A stretch of 64,000 nucleotides of DNA, taken from Ga0077560 sp046330395. GTDB lineage: Bacteria > Actinomycetota > Thermoleophilia > Miltoncostaeales > Miltoncostaeaceae. A program made the position numbers and the translations under genes. The notes beneath the pieces are model-generated. The model made no database searches. It was not told where the DNA came from and was given only the letters and a program-made list of their open reading frames with translations. Positions 18,724 to 28,244 of this stretch are shown one piece after another; the first letter of the stretch is position 1, and each line of letters opens with the position of its first letter. The stretch covers positions 46,417 through 110,416 of the forward strand of contig JAXLSS010000008.1 in the NCBI GenBank assembly GCA_046330395.1, written 5' to 3'.

Positions 18724-19947
18724 ATGAGCGTCGCCTACATCACCAGCCTGTACCCATCCCTGTCCCACAGCTTCATCCTCCGGGAGGTTCGGGCGCTGCG
18801 GGACCTGGGGGTGGACGTGCACACGTTCAGCGTGCGCCGCACCCCCGAGGAGCAGCTGATCGCCCCCGAGGACCGTGAGGAGGCGGCGCGCACGCGGGTG
18901 CTGCTGCCCCCCGATCGCGTGCACCTGGCGGCCGCCACCGGGCGCGCCATGGCGGCCGACCCCGCCCGCTTCGCCCGCATCACCGGGGGCGCCGTGGGCC
19001 GCGGCGGCAAGCTGGGCCCGCGCGCGGCGCTGTGGCAGGCCTTCTACGTGGCCGAGGCCGTGCTGCTGTGGGACGAGTGCCGCCGGCTGGGCGTGCGCCA
19101 CGTGCACGCGCACTTCGCCAACGTGGGCGCCGACGTGGCGCAGCTGGTGGCCGCGCTGGGCGGCCCGGGATGGTCGTGGAGCTTCACCATGCACGGCCCC
19201 ACCGAGTTCTTCGACGTCCCCGGCCATCGCCTGGCCGACAAGACGGCCGACGCCGCGTTCGTGGCATGCATCAGCGACTTCTGCCGCAGCCAGCTGATGA
19301 AGCTGGTGGACCGCTCCGAATGGGACAAGCTGGCGCTGGTGCGCTGCGGGGTGGACCCCGAGGTGTACGCGCCCGTGCCCCCCGCGGCCGACGACGGCGT
19401 GCTGAAGGTGCTGTGCGTGGGCCGTCTGGTGCCCGACAAGGGCCAGTCCCTGCTGGTGGACGCCATCGGGATGCTGCGGCAGCGCGGCGTCCCCGCCGAA
19501 CTCACCCTGGTGGGCGACGGGCCCGACCGCCGGCACCTGGAGGACCACGTGGGGGCCAGCAGGCTGGGGGAGGCCGTGCACCTGGCCGGCGCGGTGGGCC
19601 AGGACACCATCCGCGGGTATTACGCCGACGCGGACGTGTTCTGCCTGCCCAGTTTCGCCGAGGGCGTTCCGGTGGTGCTGATGGAGGCCATGGCCATGGG
19701 CATCCCGGTGGTGACCACCCGCATCGCCGGCATCGGCGAGCTGGTGGAGGACGGGGTGTCCGGCACCCTGGTGCGTCCCGGGCGGGCCGACATGCTGGCC
19801 GACGCCCTGCAGGCGCTCACCGACCCGGAGCTGCGCCGCACCATGGGCACCCACGGCCGCGCCATGGTGCGCGAGGAGTTCGACGTGCAGCGCTCCGCGC
19901 GGCGCCTGGCCGAGCTGTTCGCCGGCACGCCGGGCAACCGCGCATGA
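18724..19947 (+). CDS. Family 4 glycosyltransferase
   Basis: A 407-residue GT-B retaining glycosyltransferase. The N-terminal half starts VAYITSLYPSLSHSFILREV and includes VHAHFANVGADVAQL and FTMHGPTEFF; the C-terminal half has VGRLVPDKGQSLLVDAI, LVGDGPDR and the donor-binding E-x7-E motif in FCLPSFAEGVPVVLMEAMAM. These are typical of exopolysaccharide colanic-acid-type GT4 enzymes. The ATG at 18724 is the family-like start; upstream in-frame sequence overlaps the divergent Wzz gene. Its stop overlaps the next gene as ATGA. Confidence 0.9.
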   Translation: MSVAYITSLYPSLSHSFILREVRALRDLGVDVHTFSVRRTPEEQLIAPEDREEAARTRVLLPPDRVHLAAATGRAMAADPARFARITGGAVGRGGKLGPRAALWQAFYVAEAVLLWDECRRLGVRHVHAHFANVGADVAQLVAALGGPGWSWSFTMHGPTEFFDVPGHRLADKTADAAFVACISDFCRSQLMKLVDRSEWDKLALVRCGVDPEVYAPVPPAADDGVLKVLCVGRLVPDKGQSLLVDAIGMLRQRGVPAELTLVGDGPDRRHLEDHVGASRLGEAVHLAGAVGQDTIRGYYADADVFCLPSFAEGVPVVLMEAMAMGIPVVTTRIAGIGELVEDGVSGTLVRPGRADMLADALQALTDPELRRTMGTHGRAMVREEFDVQRSARRLAELFAGTPGNRA

Positions 19948-21126
19948 GGCGCCTTGCGTGGACGCTGGCCGCGCCGTTCCTGGCGTGGTGGGGCGTGTGG
20001 CTGGCCGCGGTGCTGGCCGGGCTGGGCGCGGTGCGCCGCGCCGCCGGTGCCGTCCCGCCCGCCGCGAACGGCACCCTGGACGTGATCATCCCGGCCCACG
20101 ATGAGGAGGCCAACCTGCCGGTGCTGCTGACCTCGCTGGGGTTGCCGGAGGGCGCCCCCGGCGTGGGGCGCGTGGTGGTGGTGGCCGACCACTGCACCGA
20201 TCGCACCGCGGAGGTGGCGGGGGGCCTGGGCGCCACGGTGCTGCGCCGCGACCACGGGCCGCGCGGCAAGCCGGCCGCGCTGCGCGACGCCATCGCCGCC
20301 CACGGCCCACCGACGCCGCGGGCGTGCTGTTCGTGGACGCCGACTGCCGCTGCTCACCCGCGTTCGCCGCCTTCGTGCTGCGCGGCCTGGAGGAGCACCC
20401 GGTGGTGCAGACCGCCAACCTGGTGGGCGACGGCGGGGGCGACGCCGCGGCCGGCGGGGTGGCGCTGGGCGTGTTCCTGCGCAACCTGCTGCGGCCCGCC
20501 GGCCTGGCCCGCCTGGGTGCCCCGGTGATGCTGAGCGGCACCGGCATGGCCGTGCGCACCGATCAGCTGCACCGCATGCGGGACGTGGGTGATGAGCTTG
20601 CCGAGGACCTGGTGCTGTCGCGCCGGCTGCTTGCCGACGGCGTGCGCGTGGGGTTCGTGCCCGAGGCGCGGGTCACCTCCGACGCCCCGCCCGACCGCGC
20701 GGGCCTCACCGCGCAGCGCGAGCGGTGGGAGGGCGGCACCCTGCGGGCCATGGCCGGTGTGCCGGCCATCGCGGCCCGGTGCGCCGCCCGCGGTGACGCC
20801 CCGGCCCTGGTGACCCTCACCGACGCCTCCGCGCCGCCCATGGCGCTGGGCGTGGCCGCCTGGGGCGGTCTCACGGGCGGCGGGCGCCGCCCGGGTGCTC
20901 ACCGGCCGGCGCGGGCTGCTCACCCCATGGCCCTGGCCGGGTGCATGCTGGCCGGGCCTGGCCGTGGGCACCACCGCCGCCCGGGGGCCGCGGGGGCTGC
21001 TGGAGCTGGCCCGGATGGTGCCCGGGTTCATCGGATGGAAGCTGGGCGTGTACCGCCGCATGACATCGGGCGAGGCCAGCGCCGAGTGGCGGCGCACCCC
21101 GCACCGCGACCGAGGAGCTGCCATGA
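19944..21126 (+). CDS. Membrane GT2 glycosyltransferase (frameshifted in this sequence)
   Basis: A processive-type GT2 gene split across frames. The first part has a membrane segment (WTLAAPFLAWWGVWLAAVL), DVIIPAHDEEANLPVLL and VVVADHCTDRTAEV. A one-base loss near 20,310 moves it to a second frame with LFVDADCRC (DxD), LSGTGMAVRTDQL, AEDLVLSRRLL and the QRERW acceptor motif. Another indel near 20,880 leads into a hydrophobic tail (WPWPGACWPGLAVG, MVPGFIGWKLGVYRRM). The natural stop is probably TGA 21124-21126, overlapping the next ATG, which needs one more indel. The order of motifs is intact, so I treat it as a real gene with sequence errors. Confidence 0.7.
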
Positions 21127-22145
21127 GGGTGCTGGTGACCGGCCACGAGGGCTACATCGGCGCGGTGATGACCGAGGTGCTGGGCGCCGCGGGGCACGAG
21201 GTGGTGGGCCTGGACAGCGGCCTCTACGTGGGCTGCGACCTGGGACCGGCGCCGCGGCCGGTGCCCACCATCGGCGGCGATGTGCGCGACGTGACGGTGG
21301 GCGACCTGCGCGGGCTGGACGCGGTGGTGCACCTGGCCGCCATCTCCAACGACCCCATCGGCGAGCTCAACACCGACGTCACCTACGACATCAACCACCG
21401 TGCGTCGGTGCACCTGGCCGAGCTGGCCAAGGCCGCCGGGGTGCAGCGCTTCGTGTTCGCCTCCTCGTGCAGCCTCTACGGGGCCTCCGAGGGCGGGCAG
21501 ATGCTGGACGAGTCGGCCGAGTTCCTGCCGGTCACCGCCTACGGCGAGAGCAAGGTGCTGGCCGAGGCCGGCATCTCGGCGCTGGCCGACGACGCGTTCT
21601 CGCCCACGCACATGCGCAACGCCACGGTGTTCGGCGTCTCACCGCGCCTGCGCGGCGACGTGGTGGTGAACAACCTCACCGGCATCGCCTTCGCCACCGG
21701 GAAGGTGCACCTCAAAAGCGACGGCTCCCCCTGGCGCCCGCTGGTGCACGTGCGCGACGTCTGCCGGGTGGCGCGGGCCATCCTGGAGGCCCCCCGCGAG
21801 CTGGTGCACGGGGTGGCCATGAACGGGCCGCAACGACCTCAACCACCGCATCCGCGAGGTGGCCGAGATCGTGGCGGCCGCCGTGCCCGGTTCAGCCTCA
21901 GCTTCGCCGAGGGCGCGGGGCCCGACCTGCGCAACTACCGGGCCGACTGCGGGCTGCTGGCGCGGCTGCTGCCGCACGCCGTGCCTGCCATGACCGTGGC
22001 CGACGGGGTGACCGAGCTGCTGGAGGCCTTCGCGCGCTTTGGGCTCACCGCGCAGGACCTGGAGGGGCCGCGCTTCACGCGCCTGGCCCGCATCCGCGAG
22101 CTCACCGCCGCGGGCGAACTGGACGGGGCGCTGCACCGGGCATGA
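21123..22145 (+). CDS. NAD-dependent sugar epimerase/dehydratase (SDR)
   Basis: An extended short-chain dehydrogenase of 340 residues. It starts MRVLVTGHEGYIGAVM (NAD-binding GxxGxxG), has AAISNDPIGELN, SSCSLYG and the catalytic YGESK (YxxxK). It likely epimerises or dehydrates an NDP-sugar. The frame is open throughout but residues about 235-256 are scrambled: a two-base loss near 21,830 and a one-base loss near 21,890 cancel, and the alternative frame between them reads RNDLNHRIREVAEIVAAA, the expected sequence. Start and stop overlap the neighbours by 4 bases each, so it sits mid-operon. Confidence 0.82.
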   Translation: MRVLVTGHEGYIGAVMTEVLGAAGHEVVGLDSGLYVGCDLGPAPRPVPTIGGDVRDVTVGDLRGLDAVVHLAAISNDPIGELNTDVTYDINHRASVHLAELAKAAGVQRFVFASSCSLYGASEGGQMLDESAEFLPVTAYGESKVLAEAGISALADDAFSPTHMRNATVFGVSPRLRGDVVVNNLTGIAFATGKVHLKSDGSPWRPLVHVRDVCRVARAILEAPRELVHGVAMNGPQRPQPPHPRGGRDRGGRRARFSLSFAEGAGPDLRNYRADCGLLARLLPHAVPAMTVADGVTELLEAFARFGLTAQDLEGPRFTRLARIRELTAAGELDGALHRA

Positions 22146-23449
22146 GCGCCGGCCGCATCGACCCGGAGGCCCCCGCGGCACAGGACTCCGGCGCGCGCAT
22201 GCTGGCGCTCATGCGGGAGACCATGGACCTGCCGCGAAGCCTCACCGGCGAGGGGTGCGCGACACGCTGCGGGCCATCGCGCGGCGGGTGCCCGTGGAGG
22301 TGACCGAGGTGCCCAGCGGCACGCGGGTGCAGGACTGACCGTGCCGCCGGAGTGGCGGGTGCACGCCGCGCACGTCACCGGCCCGGACGGGCGGCGCGTG
22401 GTGGACGTGGCCGACGGGCCGCTGCACCTGGTGGGCTACAGCACCGCGGTGCGCGCCCGGATGTCGCTGGCCGAGCTGCGGCCGCACCTGCACTCCCTGC
22501 CGGAGCACCCCGAGGTGGTGCCCTACCGCACCGCCTACTGGGCGCCGGAGTGGGGGTTCTGCATGCGGCACCGCGACGTGGAGGCGCTGACCGAGGGCGT
22601 CTACGAGGTGGTGGTGGACACCGCGCACGACCCCGGCGGGTCGATGACCATGGGCGAGATCGTGGTGTCCGGAACCACCGATGAGGAGATCCTCATCAGC
22701 ACGCCGGTGTGCCACCCCGGCCTGGCCAACGACAATCTGTCGGGCGTGGCCCTGCTGGCCGAGCTGGGCCGGCTGCAGACGGCGGCCGGGCCGCGCGCCG
22801 CACCCACCGGCTGCTGTTCTCCGGGCACGGTGGGGCCCATCGCCTGGCTCACCCGCAACGCCGACCGGCTGCCGCGCATCCACGGCGGCCTCGCCGTGAT
22901 GTGCGCGGGGGACGCGGGCGGGTTCACCTATCGCACCAGCTGGTCGGGGGCGGCGCCGGTGGACCGGGCGGCGCGTCTGGTGCTGGGGGCCCACGGCGAG
23001 GGCGCCCGGGTGCTGCCCTTCCTGCCCTGGGGCGGCGACGAGCGCCAATACGGGTCCCCGGGTACCGGCTGCCCATCGGCGCGTTCACGCGCACGCCCCC
23101 CGGCGAGTACTGGCAGAACCACACGTCCGCCGACGACCTGGACCTGGTGAGCGCCCCGGCCCTGCAGGCCGCCCTGACGGCCGTGCTGGAGATCCTCACC
23201 GTGCTGGAGGAGGACGAGCGGCCGGTGTCCACCAGCCCCCTCGGCGAGCCGCAGCTGGGCCGTCGCGGCCTCACCCGGCGCCGGGGCGGGGAGAAGGGCG
23301 GCGACCACGAGATGGCGCTGCTGTGGGTGATGAACCTGGCCGACGGCGCGCACACCCTGGTGGACTGCGCGGAGCGCTCCGGGCTGCCGTTCGCCGCCAT
23401 CCGCGCGGCTGCCGACGCCCTGCGAGAGGCGGGCCTGCTGCAGCCGTAG
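22142..23449 (+). CDS. DUF4910-type zinc aminopeptidase-like protein (frameshifted in this sequence)
   Basis: The gene reads across three frames, with breaks near 22,249, 22,338, 22,795/22,820 (compensating) and 23,060, each a one-base change in a G/C run. Joined, it gives the DUF4910/M28-like aminopeptidase family: LPRSLTGEG, WRVHAAHVTGPDG, AYWAPEWGFCM, the metal-site motif CHPGLANDNLSGVALL, GDERQYGSPG and NHTSADDLDLV, then a C-terminal winged-helix-like tail (HTLVDCAERSGLPF). Such genes recur in surface-glycan clusters beside epimerases and cytidylyltransferases; their substrate there is unknown. It shares a 4-base overlap with the epimerase. Confidence 0.8.
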
Positions 23450-23459
23450 CTCCAGGGCG

Positions 23460-23984
23460 CTAGTGCTGCCGCACGCCCCAGTCGTACGGCACGGTGTCCC
23501 CGAACGGGTCGGCGCGGGTGGTGCGGTCGGGGTCGTGGGTGTGGGTGGCGCAGTTGGCCACCAGCGCGAACGGGTCGGACATGCCCTTCATCCCGTTCCA
23601 CAGGCCGGGCGGGATCACCACCAGGCTGTGGTTGTCGGGCCCCAGGAAGATCTCCATCAGCGACCCGCGGGTGGGGGAGCCCATGCGGTCGTCGAACACC
23701 ACCAGCTTGATGCGGCCGTGCACGCACGCGTAGTTGAGCGTCATGTCCCGGTGCCGGTGCCAGCCCTTCACCACCCCGGCGTGGATCGACGTGAAGTAGA
23801 TTTCCCCGAACCCGCGAAAATGTGCATCCGAGGCGCGCAGCATGTGCATGATCGTGCCGCGCTCGTCGGGCACACGGCGCAGGGGCACCACCATCAGATC
23901 GTGGATGGGGGTGCCGATGACTACGTGTGTTCCGTCGGGGATGCTCAACGCGAGCGGTTCACCTTCGCTTCCGGATCCCTGCAC
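23460..23984 (-). CDS. RmlC-like cupin, dTDP-4-dehydrorhamnose 3,5-epimerase family
   Basis: A 174-residue cupin. Landmarks are VPLRRVPDERGTIMHML, EIYFTSIHAGVVKGWHRHR (the catalytic-His region of RmlC relatives), KLVVFDDR, and IPPGLWNGMKG. It probably epimerises or isomerises an NDP-4-keto sugar. The GTG at 23984 was chosen because a TAGGCT -10-like hexamer ends 7 bases upstream and because longer starts overlap the divergent methyltransferase. It is the only minus-strand gene inside an otherwise plus-strand tailoring cassette and ends 10 bases from the DUF4910 gene. Confidence 0.82.
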   Translation of the reverse strand: MQGSGSEGEPLALSIPDGTHVVIGTPIHDLMVVPLRRVPDERGTIMHMLRASDAHFRGFGEIYFTSIHAGVVKGWHRHRDMTLNYACVHGRIKLVVFDDRMGSPTRGSLMEIFLGPDNHSLVVIPPGLWNGMKGMSDPFALVANCATHTHDPDRTTRADPFGDTVPYDWGVRQH

Positions 23985-23991
23985 GTGCCCC

Positions 23992-23997
23992 AGCCTA
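23992..23997 (-). promoter_or_regulatory. Candidate -10 element, leaderless start of the cupin gene
   Basis: TAGGCT on the minus strand ends 7 bases before the chosen GTG start at 23984, the same arrangement seen upstream of several other genes in this window. Confidence 0.35.
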
Positions 23998-24022
23998 GCG
24001 AAAGGTCCCTCCGCTGAACCCC

Positions 24023-25267
24023 GTGCCCCCACACGCACCCACCTGCCGGTTCTGCGCCGCACCGCTCACGCGCACCGTGGTGGACCTGGGGATGTCCCCG
24101 CTGTGCGAGTCGTTCCTGCTGCCCGAGCAGACCAACGGGATGGAGCCGTTCTACCCGCTGCACGTGCGGGTGTGCGACGCCTGCCACCTGGTGCAGCTGG
24201 AGGAATACGTCTCGGGTGTGGAGATCTTCGGCGGTGAGTACGCCTACTTCTCCAGCTACTCCGACAGCTGGGTGGCCCACGCCAAGCGCTACGCCGAGCG
24301 CCGCATCGAGATGATGCGCCTGGGCCCGGGGTCACTGGTGGTGGAGGTGGCCAGCAACGACGGCTACCTGCTGCAGCACTTCGTGGCGGCCGGGGTGCCG
24401 GTGCTGGGCATCGAGCCCGCCCAGAACGTGGCGGTGGCCGCGGTGGAGCGCGGCGTGCCCACCGAGGTGGCCTTCTTCGGCACCGAGACCGCCCGGCGGC
24501 TGGTGGACATGGGGTACCGCCCCGACCTGATGGTGGCCAACAACGTGCTGGCCCACGTGCCCGACATCAACGACTTCGTGGCCGGCTTCGCCATCATGCT
24601 GGCGCCCGGGGGGCAGGCCACATTCGAGTTCCCGCACCTCATGCGGCTGGTGGACGAGGTGCAGTACGACACCATCTACCACGAGCACTACTCGTATCTG
24701 TCCCTCACGGTGGTGCGGCGCATCATGTCCGCGCACGGCCTGGAGGTGGTGGACGTGGAGGAGCTGCCCACCCACGGGGGCTCCCTGCGCGTCACGGTGG
24801 GGCACAGCGGCGTGCACCCCATCCAGCCCGCCGTGATCGAGCTGGCCGAGCTGGAGGAGGCCGACGGCTACCTCACACCTGCGCCGTACGAGCGCTTCGG
24901 CGACTCGGTGGCCTCCAGCAAGCGGGCCCTGTTGCGCTACCTCATCGACGCCCGCGACCAGGGCCTGCAGGTGGCCGCCTACGGGGCACCGGGCAAGGGC
25001 AACACGCTGCTGAACTACTGCGGCATCCGCGGCGACCTGGTGGCCTACGCGGTGGACCGCAACCCCTACAAGCACGGCCGGGTCACGCCGGGCACCCACA
25101 TCCCCATCTTCCCGCCGGAGCACCTGGAGGCCACCCGGCCGGATGTGATCCTGATCCTGCCCTGGAACCTGCGCACCGAGATCTCCGCCCAGCTGGCGTA
25201 CACCGCCGAGTGGGGGGCGCGGCTGATCGTGCCGGTGCCCACCACCCAGGAGGTGGTGCGCCGGTGA
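24023..25267 (+). CDS. Sugar C-methyltransferase (SAM-dependent, NovU/TylC3 type)
   Basis: A 414-residue protein with the three-part layout of NDP-sugar C-methyltransferases: an N-terminal zinc-binding domain (CRFCAAPL ... CDACHLVQL), a central SAM domain (VVEVASNDGYLLQHF, EPAQNVAVAA, DLMVANNVLAHVPDINDFV, YDTIYHEHYSYLS) and a C-terminal domain (VAAYGAPGKGNTLLNYCGI, PGTHIPIFPPEHL). It would methylate a keto-sugar carbon. The GTG at 24023 follows AAAGGT. The stop overlaps the next start (GTGA), so it heads a coupled run with the cytidylyltransferase and deacetylase. Confidence 0.9.
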   Translation: MPPHAPTCRFCAAPLTRTVVDLGMSPLCESFLLPEQTNGMEPFYPLHVRVCDACHLVQLEEYVSGVEIFGGEYAYFSSYSDSWVAHAKRYAERRIEMMRLGPGSLVVEVASNDGYLLQHFVAAGVPVLGIEPAQNVAVAAVERGVPTEVAFFGTETARRLVDMGYRPDLMVANNVLAHVPDINDFVAGFAIMLAPGGQATFEFPHLMRLVDEVQYDTIYHEHYSYLSLTVVRRIMSAHGLEVVDVEELPTHGGSLRVTVGHSGVHPIQPAVIELAELEEADGYLTPAPYERFGDSVASSKRALLRYLIDARDQGLQVAAYGAPGKGNTLLNYCGIRGDLVAYAVDRNPYKHGRVTPGTHIPIFPPEHLEATRPDVILILPWNLRTEISAQLAYTAEWGARLIVPVPTTQEVVRR

Positions 25268-26061
25268 AGGTGGTGCTGTTCTGCGGCGGGAAGGGCCTGC
25301 GGATGCGCGAGGCCTCGCGCCGCATCCCCAAACCCATGATCCGCATCGGCGACCGGCCCGTGCTGTGGCACGTGATGAAGTACTTCGCCCACCACGGCCA
25401 CACCGAGTTCATCCTGTGCCTGGGCCACAAGCAGGAGGCCATCAAGGAGTACTTCCTCTCCTACAACGAGGCCCTGTCCAACGACTTCGTGCTGTCCGGC
25501 GGGGGCACCCGCGTGCGCCTGCTCAACGAGGACATCGCCGACTGGCGCATCACGTTCGTGGACACCGGCTACTCGGCCAACGTGGGCGAGCGGCTGCGGC
25601 GTGTGCGCGAGCACATCGGCCGCGACGAGTACTTCCTGGCCAACTACGGGGACGTGCTCACCGACGCCCCGCTGGACCGCATGATCGGCCACGCCCTGTC
25701 GCGGGTGAACATCGCCAGCTTCCTCATGGTGCGCCCCAGCTACACGTTCCACACCGTCACCGCCGACGAGGACGGGCGCGTGTCGGCCGTGAAGGACGTG
25801 GTGGAGTCGGACCTGTGGGTCAACGGCGGCTACTTCGTCCTGAACCGGCGCATCTTCGACTACATGGAGCCCGGTGAGGAGCTGGTGACCGACGTGTTCG
25901 CCAAGCTGGTGCGCGACGGGCAGCTCAGCGCCTGGCGTCACGAGGGCTTCTGGGCCCCCATGGACACCCTCAAGGAGCAGCAGGAGCTGGAGGCCCTGGT
26001 GGAGGCGGGGGGAGGCCCGTGGCGCGTGTGGGAGCGCGGCCGCACCGGGACCCGCGGATGA
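25264..26061 (+). CDS. Glucose-1-phosphate cytidylyltransferase-like sugar nucleotidyltransferase
   Basis: A 265-residue nucleotidyltransferase starting KVVLFCGGKGLRM, with IPKPMIRIGDRPVLWHVMKYF, FILCLGHKQEAIKEYF, NYGDVLTD (metal Asp), WVNGGYFVLNRRIFDY and GFWAPMDTLKE. These match RfbF/glucose-1-phosphate cytidylyltransferases, which open CDP-sugar pathways; substrate identity is inferred from the family. The GTG at 25264 overlaps the methyltransferase stop. The partner CDP-glucose 4,6-dehydratase (RfbG) was not seen unless the SDR at 21123 takes that role. Confidence 0.87.
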   Translation: MKVVLFCGGKGLRMREASRRIPKPMIRIGDRPVLWHVMKYFAHHGHTEFILCLGHKQEAIKEYFLSYNEALSNDFVLSGGGTRVRLLNEDIADWRITFVDTGYSANVGERLRRVREHIGRDEYFLANYGDVLTDAPLDRMIGHALSRVNIASFLMVRPSYTFHTVTADEDGRVSAVKDVVESDLWVNGGYFVLNRRIFDYMEPGEELVTDVFAKLVRDGQLSAWRHEGFWAPMDTLKEQQELEALVEAGGGPWRVWERGRTGTRG

Positions 26062-26705
26062 GCACCTTCACGGCCGGGCGCATCGAGCGCCTGGTGGCCA
26101 TCGGGGCGCACAGCGACGACATCGAGATCGGCTGCGGCGCCACCCTGCGGGCCATCGCCGACGCCCACCCGGAGTGCCGCATGGTGTGGGTGGTGCTCAC
26201 CGGCGACGCCGAGCGCCAGTGGGAGGCGCGTGAGAGCGCCGAGGCCATGTTCCCCGGGCGGCCGCCCACCATGGTGTTCGGCGGCATGCGGGACGGCCAC
26301 CTGCCGTACGCCCACGCCACCGAGGCGAAGGAGCTGGTGCACCGCGTGCGCGACGAGCACGGCGCCGACCTGGTGTTCACCCACCACCGCGCCGACATGC
26401 ACCAGGACCACCGGCTGTGCGGTGACCTGGCCCACCAGGCGTTCCGCGGCGTGGCGGTGCTGGAGTACGAGATCCCGAAGTGGGACGGCGACCTCACCAC
26501 GCCCAACCTGCTGGTGCCCGTGTCACCCGATGCCGCGCGTGGCAAGGTTGACCACCTCATGCGGCACTTCGCCTCACAGCGCGGGAAGGGGTGGTTCACC
26601 CCCGACCTCTTCATCGGGCTGATGCGCCTGCGGGGTGTGGAGGCCGCGGCGGCCTCCGGCTTCGCCGAGGGCTTCCACGCCCGCAAGCTCGTCTGGGCGC
26701 CGTGA
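26058..26705 (+). CDS. PIG-L family N-deacetylase
   Basis: A 215-residue LmbE/PIG-L zinc deacetylase: AIGAHSDDIEIGCGATLR carries the metal-binding HxDD (PHxDD-like) motif, and FTHHRADMHQDHRL supplies the second metal site. These enzymes deacetylate N-acetylated sugars or sugar conjugates. The ATG overlaps the cytidylyltransferase stop as ATGA, and its own stop overlaps the flippase start, so it belongs to the tailoring operon. No signal peptide, so action is cytosolic, on a precursor. Confidence 0.9.
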   Translation: MSTFTAGRIERLVAIGAHSDDIEIGCGATLRAIADAHPECRMVWVVLTGDAERQWEARESAEAMFPGRPPTMVFGGMRDGHLPYAHATEAKELVHRVRDEHGADLVFTHHRADMHQDHRLCGDLAHQAFRGVAVLEYEIPKWDGDLTTPNLLVPVSPDAARGKVDHLMRHFASQRGKGWFTPDLFIGLMRLRGVEAAAASGFAEGFHARKLVWAP

Positions 26706-28244
26706 GCCGCGAGTCGTTCAGGCAGTCGCTGGGCAACGGCCTGCTCAGCTTCGGGGTGGTGGCCCTGATCGGGCTGGTGGGCAGCGTGGTGATCGCCCGC
26801 ATCTACGGCGTCACCGTGATCGGCCAGTACGCCCTCACCCTGGCGCCGGTGGGTGTGCTGACCTACCTGTCCACGGTGCAGGAGCAGGCGGCCCTCATCC
26901 GCGAGCTGTCGGTGCTGGAGCCGCGCGACGAGCGCGTCACCGGGCTGAGCGCCGCGGTGTTCGGCTTCTCGTTTCTGCTGACGGCCCTGGCGGCGGTGAT
27001 CGTGGCCGTCGGGAGCGCCTGGGTGCTGCGCGGGCCGTCCGACAACCCGGGCCTGGTGGCGCCCATGATCGGGCAGCTGGTCGGGTACGTGCTGGTGACC
27101 AACACCTGCTGGAACGTGGACAGCGTGCTCAACGCGTTCCGGTCGGGGCGCAGGTTGTTCTGGGTGCGCCTGGTGCAGGCCACCTCCTTCCTGGCCATCG
27201 CGGTGGTGCTGGGCATCCTGGACGGCACGGTGTGGGGCCTGGTGTGGGCCACCGTGGGCTCATGGGCGGTCTCGCTGGTGCCCCGCGTGCGGGCGCTCAG
27301 CACCGTGATGCGATGGCGCGTGCCGCGGCAGTCGATGCGCGACGGCCTGGCGGCGCTCCCGCGCATGGTGGCCTTCGGCGTGCGCGCCGCTCCGGGCGGG
27401 ATCATCGTGGGCGTCAACGCCGAGGCCGGCGTGTGGATCCTGGGCGTCACCTCACCGCCGCCGGCACCCGCCGTGGGCGCCTGGAACCGCGCCCGCCAGC
27501 TGGGTGACCGCGTGCGCGAGGGCACCATCCGCCTCAACGAGGTGCTGCTGCCCACCCTGGTGGAGCGCCGCCAGCAGGGCGACGCCGAGGGCCACGACCG
27601 CGCATGGGCCGACTCGGTGCGCTACGTGCTGGCGGCCATGCTGCTGGTGGCCGCCGTCGGCGGCGGCGCGGCGCGCGGCATCATGCACGTGTTCGGGCCG
27701 GGCTTCTCCGAGGGCACCACCGCCCTGGCCCTCATCCTGGTGTACCAGGCGCTGCAGGCGGTGGACAGCCTGCACGTGACGGCGCTGTACGCCGCCAACC
27801 GGCCGACGCTCACCACCGTGGCGGCGCTGGTGAGCATGGTGGTGGGCGTGGGAGTGGCCATCCCGGCGGCCATGGCCTGGGGGCCCACCGGGCCGGCGCT
27901 GGGCCTGGTGCTGGGCATCTTCAGCAGCACCTGCGTGATGCACCCGGTGGTGCGGGGCATGTTGAGCACGCCCCTGACGCAGCTGTTCAGCGTGCGGCAA
28001 CTGATGGCCATCGCGGCCGGCTATGCCGCGGGCTTCCTGTCCTCGCGCGGCCTGGACCGGCTGTTCAACGGCTATGTGGGCACGGCGGTGGCCATCGGCG
28101 TGGGGGCCGTGGCGTACCCTGGCGGCGTTCCTGGCGGTGGGGGGTCTCGGCCCCCGGGACCGCGACCGGCTGGCCGTCCTGCGCGACCGGCTCAGCCCGG
28201 CGCTGCGGCGTGCGGGGCGGCGTCCCGGGGCGTCCCCGTCCTGA
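26702..28244 (+). CDS. Wzx-like polysaccharide flippase (one frameshift near the end)
   Basis: A polytopic membrane protein of about 510 residues with around twelve to fourteen hydrophobic segments (LLSFGVVALIGLVGSVVIA onward) and the MATE/oligosaccharide-flippase pattern. It would flip lipid-linked repeat units across the membrane. The GTG start overlaps the deacetylase stop (GTGA). Near 28,108 an extra C shifts the frame: the printed frame runs on to 28267 as low-quality Pro/Gly sequence, while removing one base gives YLAAFLAVGGLGPRDRDRL and a stop at 28244. The 3' end overlaps the convergent pyruvyl transferase gene by about 53 bases. Confidence 0.82.

Noticed and set aside
20300..23060. 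Programmed ribosomal frameshifting or true pseudogenes in the island
   Set aside because: Breaks are many, scattered and in both directions at G/C runs, with no slippery-site pattern, and also occur in essential genes and a tRNA.
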